Translations under genes and position numbers: made by a program
The notes under the pieces: generated by a model
What the model saw: the letters and a program-made list of their open reading frames with translations, nothing else
Databases searched by the model: none
Told to the model about the DNA's origin: nothing
In this document: piece after piece, positions 1-12,200 of the stretch
Layout: the number at the start of each line of letters is the position of its first letter
Numbering within the stretch: the first letter of the stretch is position 1
DNA from: Branchiostoma floridae
Lineage: Eukaryota; Chordata; Leptocardii; Amphioxiformes; Branchiostomatidae
Assembly: GCF_000003815.2 (NCBI RefSeq)
Contig: NC_049980.1
Span: 6,798,828 to 6,862,827 of the forward strand
Direction of reading: 5' to 3'
Length of the DNA stretch: 64,000 nucleotides

Positions 1-675
1 TGAATACACCAGTACCGCTTTGCTCCACGGGATGAGGGTCGGTGAATACACCAGTACCGCTTTGCTCCACGGGATGAGGGTCGGTGAATACACCAGTACC
101 GCTGTGCTCCACGGGATGAGGGTCGGTGAATACACCAGTACCGCTTTGCTCCACGGGATGAGGGTCGGTGAATACACCAGTACCGCTGTGCTCCACGGGA
201 TGAGGGTCGGTGAATACACCAGTACCGCTTTGCTCCACGGGATGAGGGTCGGTGAATACACCAGTACCGCTTTGCTCCACGGGATGAGGGTCGGTGAATA
301 CACCAGTACCGCTTTGCTCCACGGGATGAGGGTCGGTGAATACACCAGTACCGCTGTGCTCCACGGGATGAGGGTCGGTGAATACACCAGTACTGCTTTG
401 CTCCACGGGATGAGGGTCGGTGAATACACCAGTACCGCTTTGCTCCACGGGATGAGGGTCGGTGAATACACCAGTACCGCTTTGCTCCACGGGATGAGGG
501 TTGGTGAATACAACAGTACCGCTTTGCTCCACGGGATGAGGGTCGGTGAATACGGCAGTACCGCTTTGCTCCACGGGATGAGGGTTGGTGAATACGGCAG
601 TACCGCTTTGCTCCACGGGATGAGGGTCGGTGAATACACCAGTACCGCTTTGCTCCACGGGATGAGGGCTGTTGG
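1..675. repeat. 42-bp minisatellite, about 16 units, inside a coding exon
   Basis: The unit is close to tgaatacaccagtaccgctt followed by tgctccacgggatgagggtc and gg. Copies are nearly identical, with scattered single-base variants (t/g in the centre, ca/gg in the last third of the array). The period is a multiple of three, so both strands stay open. The minus strand is in frame with unique upstream sequence (661-841) that itself reads as coding, so I take the minus strand as the coding one. The array continues past the left edge. Confidence 0.95.
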
Positions 676-1268
676 GGCCGTCTTTTAAAGCAGGGCCGGT
701 GCCATTGATAGCACTTTCCACACTGGAAAGAGGAAGACCGTCGTACTCCTCGGGATCAAAGACGTTTCCCACATCCTCCTGCCACCGATGACGGGACCTC
801 TGCTCCATAGCGCCATTGGGGCCGGACGTCATGGCGATCACCTGTATTAGAGACATCGGTAATGATGTAACGAAAAATCACAACAACAAACCCTAACTTG
901 ATTGTACTACAAATGTGTAGAAAGAACTTTCTCCACTACAAGAGCTAAAATTTCTTGCACGGCACCTGTATTAGGCAGTTGGAAGGGAAGATTTTCCATT
1001 TGCTCGTTTGTAAGCAAGAACATCATTGATATTGCTGGCCACAGAACGGGGCGATAGCTTAAACTTGCAACAGACTGGCATAACTCACTGTAGTTGAAGC
1101 AACGAGTATCACGGTACACATCACCGCCCACAGGAACGGCCTGGAAGACCTGTTAGACAGACCCTGGTGTTGCGACTCATGGTTCCGAAAGGTGGACGCT
1201 GCCACGTACACAGTCATCTTAGGACGACGGCGGGCTCGCGCCTTAGCTCGAAATCGTCTCTTGGACAT
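1..1268 (-). CDS. Two-exon Arg-rich membrane protein with coding 42-bp repeats (3' end outside window)
   Basis: Exon 1 is 1089-1268 (60 codons) and exon 2 runs from 841 down through position 1 without a stop, so the gene is partial. The donor at 1088 reads GTGAGT, the acceptor before 841 is TACAG, and both are phase 0. Residues 1-20 are very basic (MSKRRFRAKARARRRPK). Residues 44-60 (PFLWAVMCTVILVASTT) form a hydrophobic segment that ends at the intron. Exon 2 opens VIAMTSGPNGAMEQRS, passes EEYDGLPLSS, and enters about 16 copies of a 14-residue unit TDPHPVEQSGTGVF. Differences between units (Q/H, T/N, G/A) never break the frame. The family is not recognised. The gene nested at 6694-7823 has the same layout: basic N-terminus, membrane segment cut by a phase-0 intron, long second exon. 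The plus strand of the repeat is also open, but it has no gene context. Confidence 0.62.
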
Positions 1269-1286
1269 CTCGCGTATACTTTTCAC

Positions 1287-3209
1287 TCAAACTAAATCTG
1301 AGCAAGTATACAAACGGTATGTTTACGGCGAGATCGGCGTAAACAGTAGCCCGGTTACTCATGTAGAGCACCGGATTGTGACGTGTAGGTCGTGCGTATA
1401 CATCACAACGCGCACTGTACGTTCTGGAACATTTCAGATAGAGGAAACTTGACGATTGGACGTTGTAGAGAAAAACATAGTTACTATTGGTACTGAATCG
1501 ACATGTACATTTCGTGTGGGTGTTGAAGCGACGACGTGACCGTTTCAAGTGAAAAATGACATCGAAGATCTGATAACTCGTGAATTCCTTGTTTGATCAA
1601 AGATTTTAAATTTCTCATATTCTATCTAATGCATTTACCCAGGCTCTCATGAGGCTCACATAAATGCGTTTGGCAGGAAATTTAAGACATGAAGTGAGAT
1701 AACACATTCTGGGACTTTTATGGGACCTTTGACCTAACTTCCTGTCAGTAACCCAAACGTGCCTACAGTAGCTAGCAGGTGAAAACCAATCAGATGAATG
1801 CAGCAAACTTATATCCAATAATTTCACAGGAAGTCCTTTGCTCTAAGTGAAAGAAAACATTGCAAAAACATATGAAGTAACGGGGCAAGAAAGCAACACA
1901 AGAACTTACACGCACTTGAAAAAGAATGAAGACACATTTATTTCAGACGTATCAACTTATATTACAACAAAGTGGGGTTTTAGCACCAAACGACAGTGCA
2001 CTGAGTAGTGGTATTTCAAACAGCAACGATGTGACCATAGGAGATGGAAGCGGGTATCTCACTAAAGCTGTGGTACGTTGGCGAGCGAGTTGACAGAGCG
2101 ATCGTCAAGGAATTTCATGGATAAAAAATTATATTTTTATATTACGTGAGTTTTGTTGTCTTTTCGTCATATTTGTCTGTTTTGCACGATATCCCCGTCA
2201 TGAATTCAAGGGTAACAATAGTTCAATTTAGAATGCAGCGACACCGCCAACGTACGACAGTCCAGTGCAATATCCCTTTGCACTGACGAAAACAAATTGG
2301 GCCCTTTTTTCCGTTTGCCTTTGATTAACTGTATAGTGCTGTGTACAACGAGTTACAGTCATCTATTAATACGTCATAACTGTCACACACACACAGGGAT
2401 GGTGGCCCAATAATATAATACTGTTAAATATACTGAAAATTACTAAAAAATACAATACAACTAGCGGTTCGTAAGACATGTAACCGCGCGTATCACACTT
2501 ATTCATATACAAACTTGAAATACTGGCATAACGAAAGGGATCATTAGATATGGTATAAATTATATCCAACAGATAGTACATTTATATTTTATTTCATACA
2601 TTATTGGAGTGTTCATGCTTACTGGCATGGGGACAAAAATGATACTTTTAAACTAAACTATGAGGATATAAGGATGGCAAGAAATGTTAGGTACCGGTGT
2701 GTGTCACAACTGTCACTAAATATAGTATCTACAGAACTGGAGATGGCATCACAACACACAGCATTCCTCTACCGGATATCAATACTCAACTATCTGTTTA
2801 GGCTATGTTGATTAGATTATATAAATGACATCCATGTGAACGCATGAATTTTTGTCCGTTTCAAACAAAATTCGACGATACTGTAAATCATACAAGGCTA
2901 CAGCAAAACGAGTAAATACACACGCTGCAAGTCGCGACAACATATAGGAAATCGGACACTAGTAACGTCTCAGAATGCCAACTTAAAAGAAGACGATATA
3001 AAGGAACAAAAATGAAGAATCTATTGTTCTGTATAGCATGCTCAGGTATTTAATTATTTGTCCAACTTTCCTGGTCACTGAGATTTCATAATCCATTTTG
3101 ACAAAATGTTTTTCTATTCGCACTCTCACATCAGTTTCAGGGTTCCCAGATGATGTCATCCATATGATCCAATCAACATCGCCGCACAGTTAATTTGCAT
3201 ATATTAGCA
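1287..3209. other. Spacer between the left-edge gene and TINAGL; only decayed repeats seen
   Basis: There is no supported coding exon. The stretch contains a divergent TIR element around 2051-2290, an element of the GGCCATGTTGAT family at 2802-3185, and the probable 3' UTR of the TINAG-like gene. A minus-strand AATAAA (TTTATT at 2588-2593) lies about 0.6 kb after that gene's stop and is a plausible poly(A) signal. Confidence 0.6.
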
Positions 3210-6200
3210 TCATTTTAAACTCCTCCTTCTCCTCCTCCTCTGTACCCTGTTGTTGATCACCATCGGGTTGACTTTACCCCACACGCCGAGCACGAAGGAC
3301 TCTATTTGACACTCGTTCTCACCACGGACGATCCGGAAGTAACCTATATAGGAGAAAGAGCGCAAATACATTTGTAGCATTCGTATTGAAAAAGAACTGT
3401 ATGTGTCTGTCTGTGTGTATGCGTTTCCGGATTTTTGTAGTCAGCATAACTCAAGAAAGTCTGAATGGATTGTGATGGTACTTACTACGCAGGTAGATGT
3501 TGGGAAGACAAAGGTCAATGTCAATCACCCCCCCCCCCCCTGCTATGTGACCTTGGTACTGCAGCACAACTTCCGTTTTTATATCTGAACGTGTCATGGT
3601 CTTGCTTTTTTTAGTAATAGATAACTTGTGATTTAAGAAAGAAGTAGATTAAGTTTGGGCCCCCTATCAAATTGCTCTGGAACTACAGGGGCGTTTTAGT
3701 TGTAGGGGTTTAAACATAACGCATGGCGTTTCAATGTTGAAATAATTTCTTCTATTTAGAAATCAGAATCAATAGTACATTATAGAGCAGAATATGGCCA
3801 ACTATAATACAAGTTCACACTCAAGACACCGGCCTGCCCAGAATTGGGAACCTGAATTGTCCCCAGATCCATTCAAATAAGACTATTTCTCTGTGTAACT
3901 TTACAAATCGTAGTGCTACAACATTCGGTTTACAGTATTAACTGTACATGTACATGTACTCGTGTACTTACCTTCCTCTCCCCATTGTGTGCCCCATGAA
4001 TTTGCCACCGTCTGGGAAACGAAAAGGAAAGACACAATTCAGATGGCGTATATGTCACATAAACTGGACCTTGAATGTCATATTCATACAAATAAAATTA
4101 ACATCAACACTACACGTCATGTGTGAACTGATACAAACTCACCCAGTACTTGATCGGTGCCTGATATGGATCTGACATCTCCACACCCCACCTTGGGAGA
4201 GAACAGAAAAACAGAACAGTTGGTGTACTATAAATAAACATAAACAACTGTTTTAGTAGAGTATGTGGAGAAGGAGACCTCAAACCAACCGTTCACACTT
4301 ACGCCACATCTTCAGAAAAGAGCGATGCTTACCGGCGAAGTCAATCCATGAAAGAGTTTAGTAGAGTATGTGGAGAAGGAGACCTCAAGCCAACCGTTCA
4401 CACTTACGTCACATCTTCAGAAAGGCAACTGTTTTACTTTTAACAATTTGTATTTTTATTGTAAAGCAGTTACGTGTAGACTGACTACATTCTCTTCATG
4501 TACCACATGCTCTAAAAACACCGTTTCTAGCCTACTGACCCAAACTGTAATACTTTAATAAGTATTGTAAATACTGTATCATATGAAATTTTATTCAGTG
4601 TGTAGAGGATGTGACGTTACGCGATGAAGTAGCCACTTATGTCCATGCGATGTATTAGTTTAAACGCTAAACATGGCTGACACTCTTGAACACAATCTCC
4701 GCCCAATTCTAGTGAAAAACGAGTTACCCTATGATCCTGACGGAGTGCCAGCCCCTCCGCCGGTACTCGGGCGGCTCGCCCTGCGCCAGCTCCGTGTGTC
4801 TGTACACCCCTGATCGGTACGAGAACAGGTCCGGCTTCACCTCCATCGTGGCTAAACATAAAGTTAGATACATTCAGAAGTGATAATTTCATTGAAAGTA
4901 GAGTATTTGAATACGATATAACGTTTTGAAAGTAGACCAAATATCATGATAATCGAACTTTATTGATCAAATGTGTTTCTCGATATTTGTAGGTTGACTT
5001 TACTTTCAAACTGATAGAATCACATTGAGAGATATTCAAATGACAACAAACGATGAACATTAACGATCTATGTATGACGTTTCTGTCAACTATCAGTAAT
5101 GACGCCCGTGTATTGATATGCTTAAAAAGGAAAAGAATCAGCACCTTGGACAGGACCATTTGTCATTATTTCTTTCATGATATCTTCTTCCTGAAAATAA
5201 ACGGAAACAATAACGTTAAGAGTGTTAACTTCATCACATTCGACAGAAAACAATGCTAAGGAGTGTTAACTTCAGAGAAGAAAGGAAGTTTGAAGTTAAG
5301 AATACGTAAGAAGGAAAGGAAAACTATACCTTACCCTGTTTGAGATTTTGTATGCTGGTGAAGACTGGTACTTTGACGTTGTTTCCCCGTTGTTACTGGG
5401 GCAGGGGTAGGGTCTCCCGTTAGACCTGGGCACGGCGCACTGGCCGGCCTGGGCGGAGGTTCCGCTTGCATAAGGGTAACAGGCATCGGTGGTCACCCTG
5501 AATCATCAAGATTGGGAGTAATGACTTGGTTGAAATCTTAACGAACACGGACGCAAATGAAAAAGATGACGACTACCAGCTCCAAGCACTTTGCTGGAGT
5601 TTTATATCTCCATCCACATCCACATACATACATGTACGCCTGTCTCTTGGTGCTGAACACCAACCACACATAGGCAAAAGAAACCTTTCGTGTCTTTGGT
5701 GTTGAACACCATCCCTACCCAGGCATGCGCCCATGTCCTTGCTGCTGAACACCATCCACACACAGGCATACACCCCTGACCTTGGTGCTGAACACCATCC
5801 ACACACAGGCATACGCCCCTGACCTTGGTGCTGAACACCATCCACACACAGGCAAGCACACTAGTGCGATGATTACTATCCACACACAGGAAACATGTGC
5901 AGTCCTGTCGCTACGCGCGCGCGCGCACACACAAACACACACAGACACACACACACACACAAACACGCACACACACAAGCACGCAAACACATATAATTTG
6001 CAATTCGAACAACTTGAAATTTGAACATTGTGTTTAATCAGCAAAGGAACCATTCAACAACAGTCTAGATGTTGTTTTACAATCTAACAACACAGGCAAT
6101 ACTTGCGGACCAGTAAGCAGTTACAGATACTGACTCCAAAGCTAGTAGACAGAACAGTTCTCTTGTGCACTTCGTACCTGTTGGATCAGAGAATATCATA

Positions 6201-9200
6201 TGTAACAGTGGGTATTTCAAGTCGGCTTTACATGGACTTTCTAGTTGTGAAGGGTTAATTAGAAGCTGCTGCATACAATACGTAGAATCTGTTGGATCAG
6301 AGAATATCATATGTAACAGTGGGTATTTCAAGTCGGCTTTACATGGACTTTCTAGTTGTGAAGGGTTAATTAGAAGCTGCTGCATACAATACGTAGAATC
6401 TGTTGGATCAGAGAATATCATATGTAACAGTGGGTATTTCAAGTCGGCTTTACATGGACTTTCTAGTTGTGAAGGGTTAATTAGAAGCTGCTGCATACAA
6501 TACGTAGAATCTTTACATATTGGTTCAATCGATTCCAATGCACGGAACCACTTCTGAACAGAAACGTATCTAAATATTTTGGTTATAATCTTGGCATCAG
6601 CTTTTTGCTAAAGAAAGTATAATGTATTCAGAAGCATATCAAATACATTGATATGGCCAAATAACAGTGGCTATATACGTGCACAACATTTCCCTAAAAT
6701 ATTTGCGGCATAAAGCTGTAGGCCACTGAGCCCGCCACCAACACTCCAACCACGACCATGGCCACAGTCGTAACGCGTTTGACACGCCTGAACACGCGGT
6801 GCTTCTTCTCGCGACATGTCATGTTTGTTGACATGACGTAGTTCAGGTACAAGTTCACCTGTCTCGCTTTCTCTAGTAGCACCTTGTCTACTGCGGTTGC
6901 CTCCGTGTTCTCGAGCTCACTCTTAGATTTGGTTTGAATCGATGAGCCTGATTTGGGCTCCAACTGGTTCTTCTTGTACTCTGGGACATCTGGGCCTGTG
7001 GGTGATTCCGAGTAGGAGAAGGTATTCGCGACCGTGTTCACATCCCAGTCCATGAAGTGACGTAGGATGTCGTCTTCTAAATCCGTTGGCACCTTAGGCT
7101 CATCCTGGCCGTGGCCGTGGAGATGGTCGTACATCTGCTTGCTAATGCGAAGTCGCATCTTGGAGAGGTACCAGTGTTTCTGTCGAGCCGTCATGGAGTC
7201 CCAGTCCTTGTGTACATCTGGTTTGACGTCGGGATGTCGCACGTGGTGTATCGGAGGAGCCATGGGGTCATTGGTAGCAGTAGCATCGGTCGCGGTCATG
7301 CCGCCGGGAACACCGCCATGTCCCCGGCTTCGGTACGGAGGGAGGCCGGCAGGAGTCTCCTCTGCAGCGGTGTTTGAGTAGAACTGTGCTGTGATGGTCA
7401 CAGAGACCGCCTGAAAGATACACATTCTTCCATTGTAATACTGTATGGACAAAAACAAGGCCTGTGTAGTCATCCATCGTTACTCGATTGGGAAAATCAT
7501 ACTCTGTGAATCAAACGTCCAGAAATTAGCTGAAATTATCACAATATTTGATGCATAAAAACTAATTGGTATCCTGTGGTCTATAGTATAACAACAGATC
7601 TGATTACATGTACGTACCTGTATACTATAGATATTAAGTATTGATGTAGAAAACTCACCGTCGTCACAGCTGCGAGTAGCAAAGTTGTGAACACTGCCGT
7701 TCTGAGCAACCGCCATCGCTCATCAATTGAATCATCGGTCACTTCAGAGACCGGAAACCTGCGAGACGGACCGCCTCGAGCTCGGGACCGCCGGTGGGAT
7801 CGTCGGCCGCGGCGTCTCGCCATGTTACGTCAAAAATACTCTTAACTGTTGTCTGAAGAAAGGAGCAGGTGAAGTCTGCCTCTGTCACCTTCAGTAGTCA
7901 GTCAAGAGTGTAAACAAATCACATCGAACGCCGTTGCAAGTCTAGAACACAGGGAGTTTGCGGTTCCAGAACAACTTTTCGAACAATGGGTCCTTACGGA
8001 ACAAAGGCGAGTGTGATAAAGTCCCTGCAGGTTGCGCTGGAACATTATATGTGGGTGTTCGTCAACGGAGAATCCCTCGTTGATATCGAACACCATTCAC
8101 TTACAGGATACCACAGGTCTTTGGTGCTGAACTCCATCCACAAGGAGGCAAACGCACGTCTCCCTAGTGCTGAACACCGTCCATGCGCACGCAAACACAC
8201 CTGTCCTTGGTGCTGAGCACCATCCACGCATGCGAAATCACTCCTGTCCTTAGTGCTGAACACCATCCATACACAGGTAGCACACCTGTCCTTGGTGCTG
8301 AACTTCATCCGCACACACGCAAACACACCTGTCTCTGGTAGTATATACCACTCATACAAATGCTAACACACCTGTCCTTGGTGCTGAACACCATCCACAC
8401 ACAGACGAACTGAATACAATCCACATGCAAGCAAACACACCTGTCCGTGGTACTGAACGCCGTCCATGGGCAGACAGACACATTTGTTCTTGGTGCTGAA
8501 CATCATCCATACACAGACAAACCGAACACCATTCACACACAGGCAAAAAAAACACTTGTCCTTGGTGCTGAACACCATCCACACAGACCTATCTGTAACG
8601 ATAAAAAAATATAACAACCTACCCCTTTTTCCTGAGGAACCACCAGGCCCTATCCAGCCTGCCGCCCTGACAGCCCCGCTGCCTGTTGGTGTTGCAGGAC
8701 AGCAGGTTCTGTGGGGACAGGGTCACGGTCATCGTGCCGCGGGACTGGATGGCCAGGCGGTCAGCTAGCACGGCTGGGATGGAAAATGTCATATCAATCA
8801 ATACACTAGCCATTTGCCAGTCTTTGTGATGCCATGGATACGCTAAGTGATATTAAATACAGTTTATCTATAGTTGATGTATGGTTAGTGGTCACCACTT
8901 GGCACCCTGAAGGAAAACGATATGTGATGTGTACCTGCTGAACCACAACTTTTGCTATTTATACACTCAACGCTACCTGCTAGTCAAGAAAACGGCAAAA
9001 CAACAGTATTTTAAGGAAGTAAAGAGGCTTTGTTCACGTTATGACATGAGGAATTTTAGTAATCAGCTGCCGATTGTATGGAAGCATAAAAAAGAGGAAG
9101 AAAGCGCTGTGTATCTGACACCTGCCTTACCAAAACTCAGACCGTTTTGACTGTTTTAAAAACAATTTGTGTAGTGGTCAATATCAGAGTTGACAAACAT

Positions 9201-12200
9201 GGATGCTAGGTTTTACCTGTGGTGGAAAAAGCCCATGATGCCCCGCAGTTCCCCTGGTCCCGCACGTCCTGGATGAGACCAGGCCACCGCTGCCGGGCGT
9301 CAAAAAACTCCGGGAGGTTCTCTCTGATACTGACCTGTGAAGTAGTGAAGTGTTTATAACCACGTTAAAATACAACCAACAGTACAGATGATGTAACATT
9401 ACCATCACATGAAGAGCTTGGCACTTGTGAAAACTTAAGTTTCATTTATGATGTTGCATTGGAAATATGCGAATTAGTGCCTAAATGTAGCTTCCTCTAT
9501 TAATTCACATGTCGTTGAGGACTTTGTATAATGCTTATCAGAAAATGCTGCTTGCAAATTGGGAAACGACGTGAAAAGAGGTTTACGTACAGATAGCCCC
9601 ATAGCCTATTGAGGCCGTAGGGGCAGTGGGTTGCTATCCAAGTACTGTGTCTTCAAAGCAAGGTATTTGAAAAAGGAGCCCAACTCTTTCTGTCCACCGT
9701 CTTCTACGTCCCCAACCGAAATCAGATACCCCTTTTACACCTAGCCTGGTGGAGTTGGATCTCCTGTGGAACCCTGTACCTCTGGGTTTGGGGTCAAATA
9801 CCGGAATACGACGCCATCGATGTATAATTTACGTCATACACCGTCACATTACCTACCTGGATGCCCCTCATGGCGTGAACGCTTTCCGGTACGGGGTCCG
9901 TGCCCAGTTTGTAATGTAGGCCTTGGTCAAGGGTCAGGCCGTACAGGAACGGATAGGCCTCCGCCTGCCACCTGTAAAGGGGTAATATCACGTTAACCAG
10001 TTACAATTTTTGAGAGTATGTATGGTCTCAGTCAAGAGATATGATGAATATTCTTCATAGTCAGGTTTCTTAGCTTATTGACCGAGTTTCGGTAATCTAT
10101 ACGGCGGTAATCTTTCTCGTGAATGTACAGTCAAATTTGCACACGGTGGAAGGTGGTATAGCTTCGGCTCTGAAGCCAAGGGGACGGTCGGACACCGGGG
10201 TGAAATCCTCAGTGTTTCCAAGATTACGTTACGGTGTCTATATGTTACCGGGTACCGGGCTGATTTTAACTGTGAAATAAAAAGAATGGGGCCCGGTCGT
10301 GCCCCCAAAATAGCATTGTAGCCGAAAGATGTTCCATAGGGCAACGCCCGAATGTGCAAAAAAAACAGCCCGTAAACTAACCGGCGGAACCCCATTTTCG
10401 TATTGTGACCGCAGCATTACCATTTACCAGGGTGCTGTACAGAAAGAATGTTCGTAGAATGTTGAGAGGCTAGGTCAGATGCTTGAACTTGATCTCCGGA
10501 GTGATGATATAATCCAGTACTTTATGACTAGGAGCCTTGTCAACAGCGATGGTGGGCAGCCACAACAGAGTAGTGTATGCAGATCATGTGTCTAAACGTC
10601 CCGGTGCACCTGCAAGACTGGCGTGTCTCAAGCACACCATATCATGCTGCAGAGGGAATTTCCTGCCTTTCTTAACTATTTACAAATGTTTACAGGCTTC
10701 TTGTCCATAGTGAATCGTGTAAAATGATTTTCTATCGTACCTCATTTTATCATATCTAACACTCTAGTCTTCTCTACTCTATCTCTTCTCTATCTCTTCT
10801 CTATTCTACTCTACTCTACTCTACTCTACTCTACTCTACTCTACTCTACTCTACTCTACTCTACTCTACTTGATTCGACTCTACTCTACTCTACTCTGCT
10901 CTGCTCTGCTCTGCTCTACTCTACTCTACTCTACTCTACTCTACTTGATTCGACTCTACTCTACTCTACTCGATTCGACTCTACTCTACACTTCTCTACT
11001 CTTCTCCTATTCTCTTCTCTACTCCACTCTACTCAACTCTACTTCTACTTCTACTTTACTCTACTCTGTAAACAGAAGATCGAACATCTAGAATAGGATA
11101 GATCTGTGTAAGGAAGGCTGACCTACCCGTAGTCTCCCTGGTTGATGGCCTCTAACATGGTGGGCCTGAGCAGACAGGGGTTCTCCTGACAGCGGAACTC
11201 GTACGACCCGGCCTGGTTGGGCTGGCACACACTGTGGGAGGAGACATGGCGAATCGGTGAACGGACTTGAAAATAATTGCTGAATCATAGTAAAATCCCG
11301 GGAAAATGGGCCAACTTTATCTTGATATATCTTGCTTGTCACACAGGTCTTATTTTTCAGGCGCACTGCATCTGATAGGTCAACTTGTCAGAATCACGTA
11401 GACACCTTTGATAGCGTGATCTGGCCAATATTGCCTGCTCTATCGAGTATTTTCGTGACCATGTCTTATGCCTCATTTCGGCGCGTCACTAAAGGAAACA
11501 TGGGGCTTAGGACTGAGCCGCTTTCCGCCCCTATCACAGATCATACGCTACAGATCTATATAGTGTTTCCGCCACATGTTTTCGGTCTCGTATGAGAAGA
11601 CCGGTATTGTTAGGCGGGCTTGGGACATATAACTTTAAGCCCCCTATAGTGGATCAAACCCAGTGGTTTTAAAATCTTTTAATACAGGCGTGTGACAAGG
11701 ATACAAAGGACACACGACAGATCGGGCACACGACACAGGAGAGGTCATGGTATAGCAAGACGATGCCCAGGTACGTCAAATAGTCAGCAGGTGTTTTGCG
11801 AATGAAATAAAATATCCTCGCACTTCCAGTGTCGCCTACTGCTTTCCCTATATCATATTATTGATCGTTAGATTGTACAATTTTTTTGACTCCGGGGCTC
11901 GCAGAACACTCCTTGGCCAACTAAACTCCTTATGTCACCAGTAGATCTACCTGGAGATTAATTTTGACCCATTCCCGAATAAACCTTGTATTCCTGTCAC
12001 AGTCCTGTCTATTTGACACGTGTCCAGTTGCACCACACGAAACTGTGTATTACCTTGTAACACAACTCTTGTCATTATGCCAAATTTCTACCCAGGAACA
12101 AGACATATGTTTCAAACCCATATCAGCATCCTTTCTTCCACAGTAATACTGACACAAAGACGACCTTGTCCACCACTGTTAACTTTTTTCCGACAAGATT

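Noticed and set aside
20-688. Plus-strand 222-residue repeat protein
   Set aside because: The frame exists only because the 42-bp unit is a multiple of three. The minus strand has the splice sites and unique coding flank.
5573-6053. Overlapping minus-strand frames (GVQHQGQ-type)
   Set aside because: They are translations of a degenerate minisatellite and CA repeat with shifting frames.
6077-6557. Repeat-encoded proteins on both strands
   Set aside because: Identical 111-bp units explain both frames; no splice or domain support.
3210-9334. Active cathepsin-type protease
   Set aside because: The catalytic Cys is Ser, and somatomedin-B plus the exon pattern fit TINAG instead.
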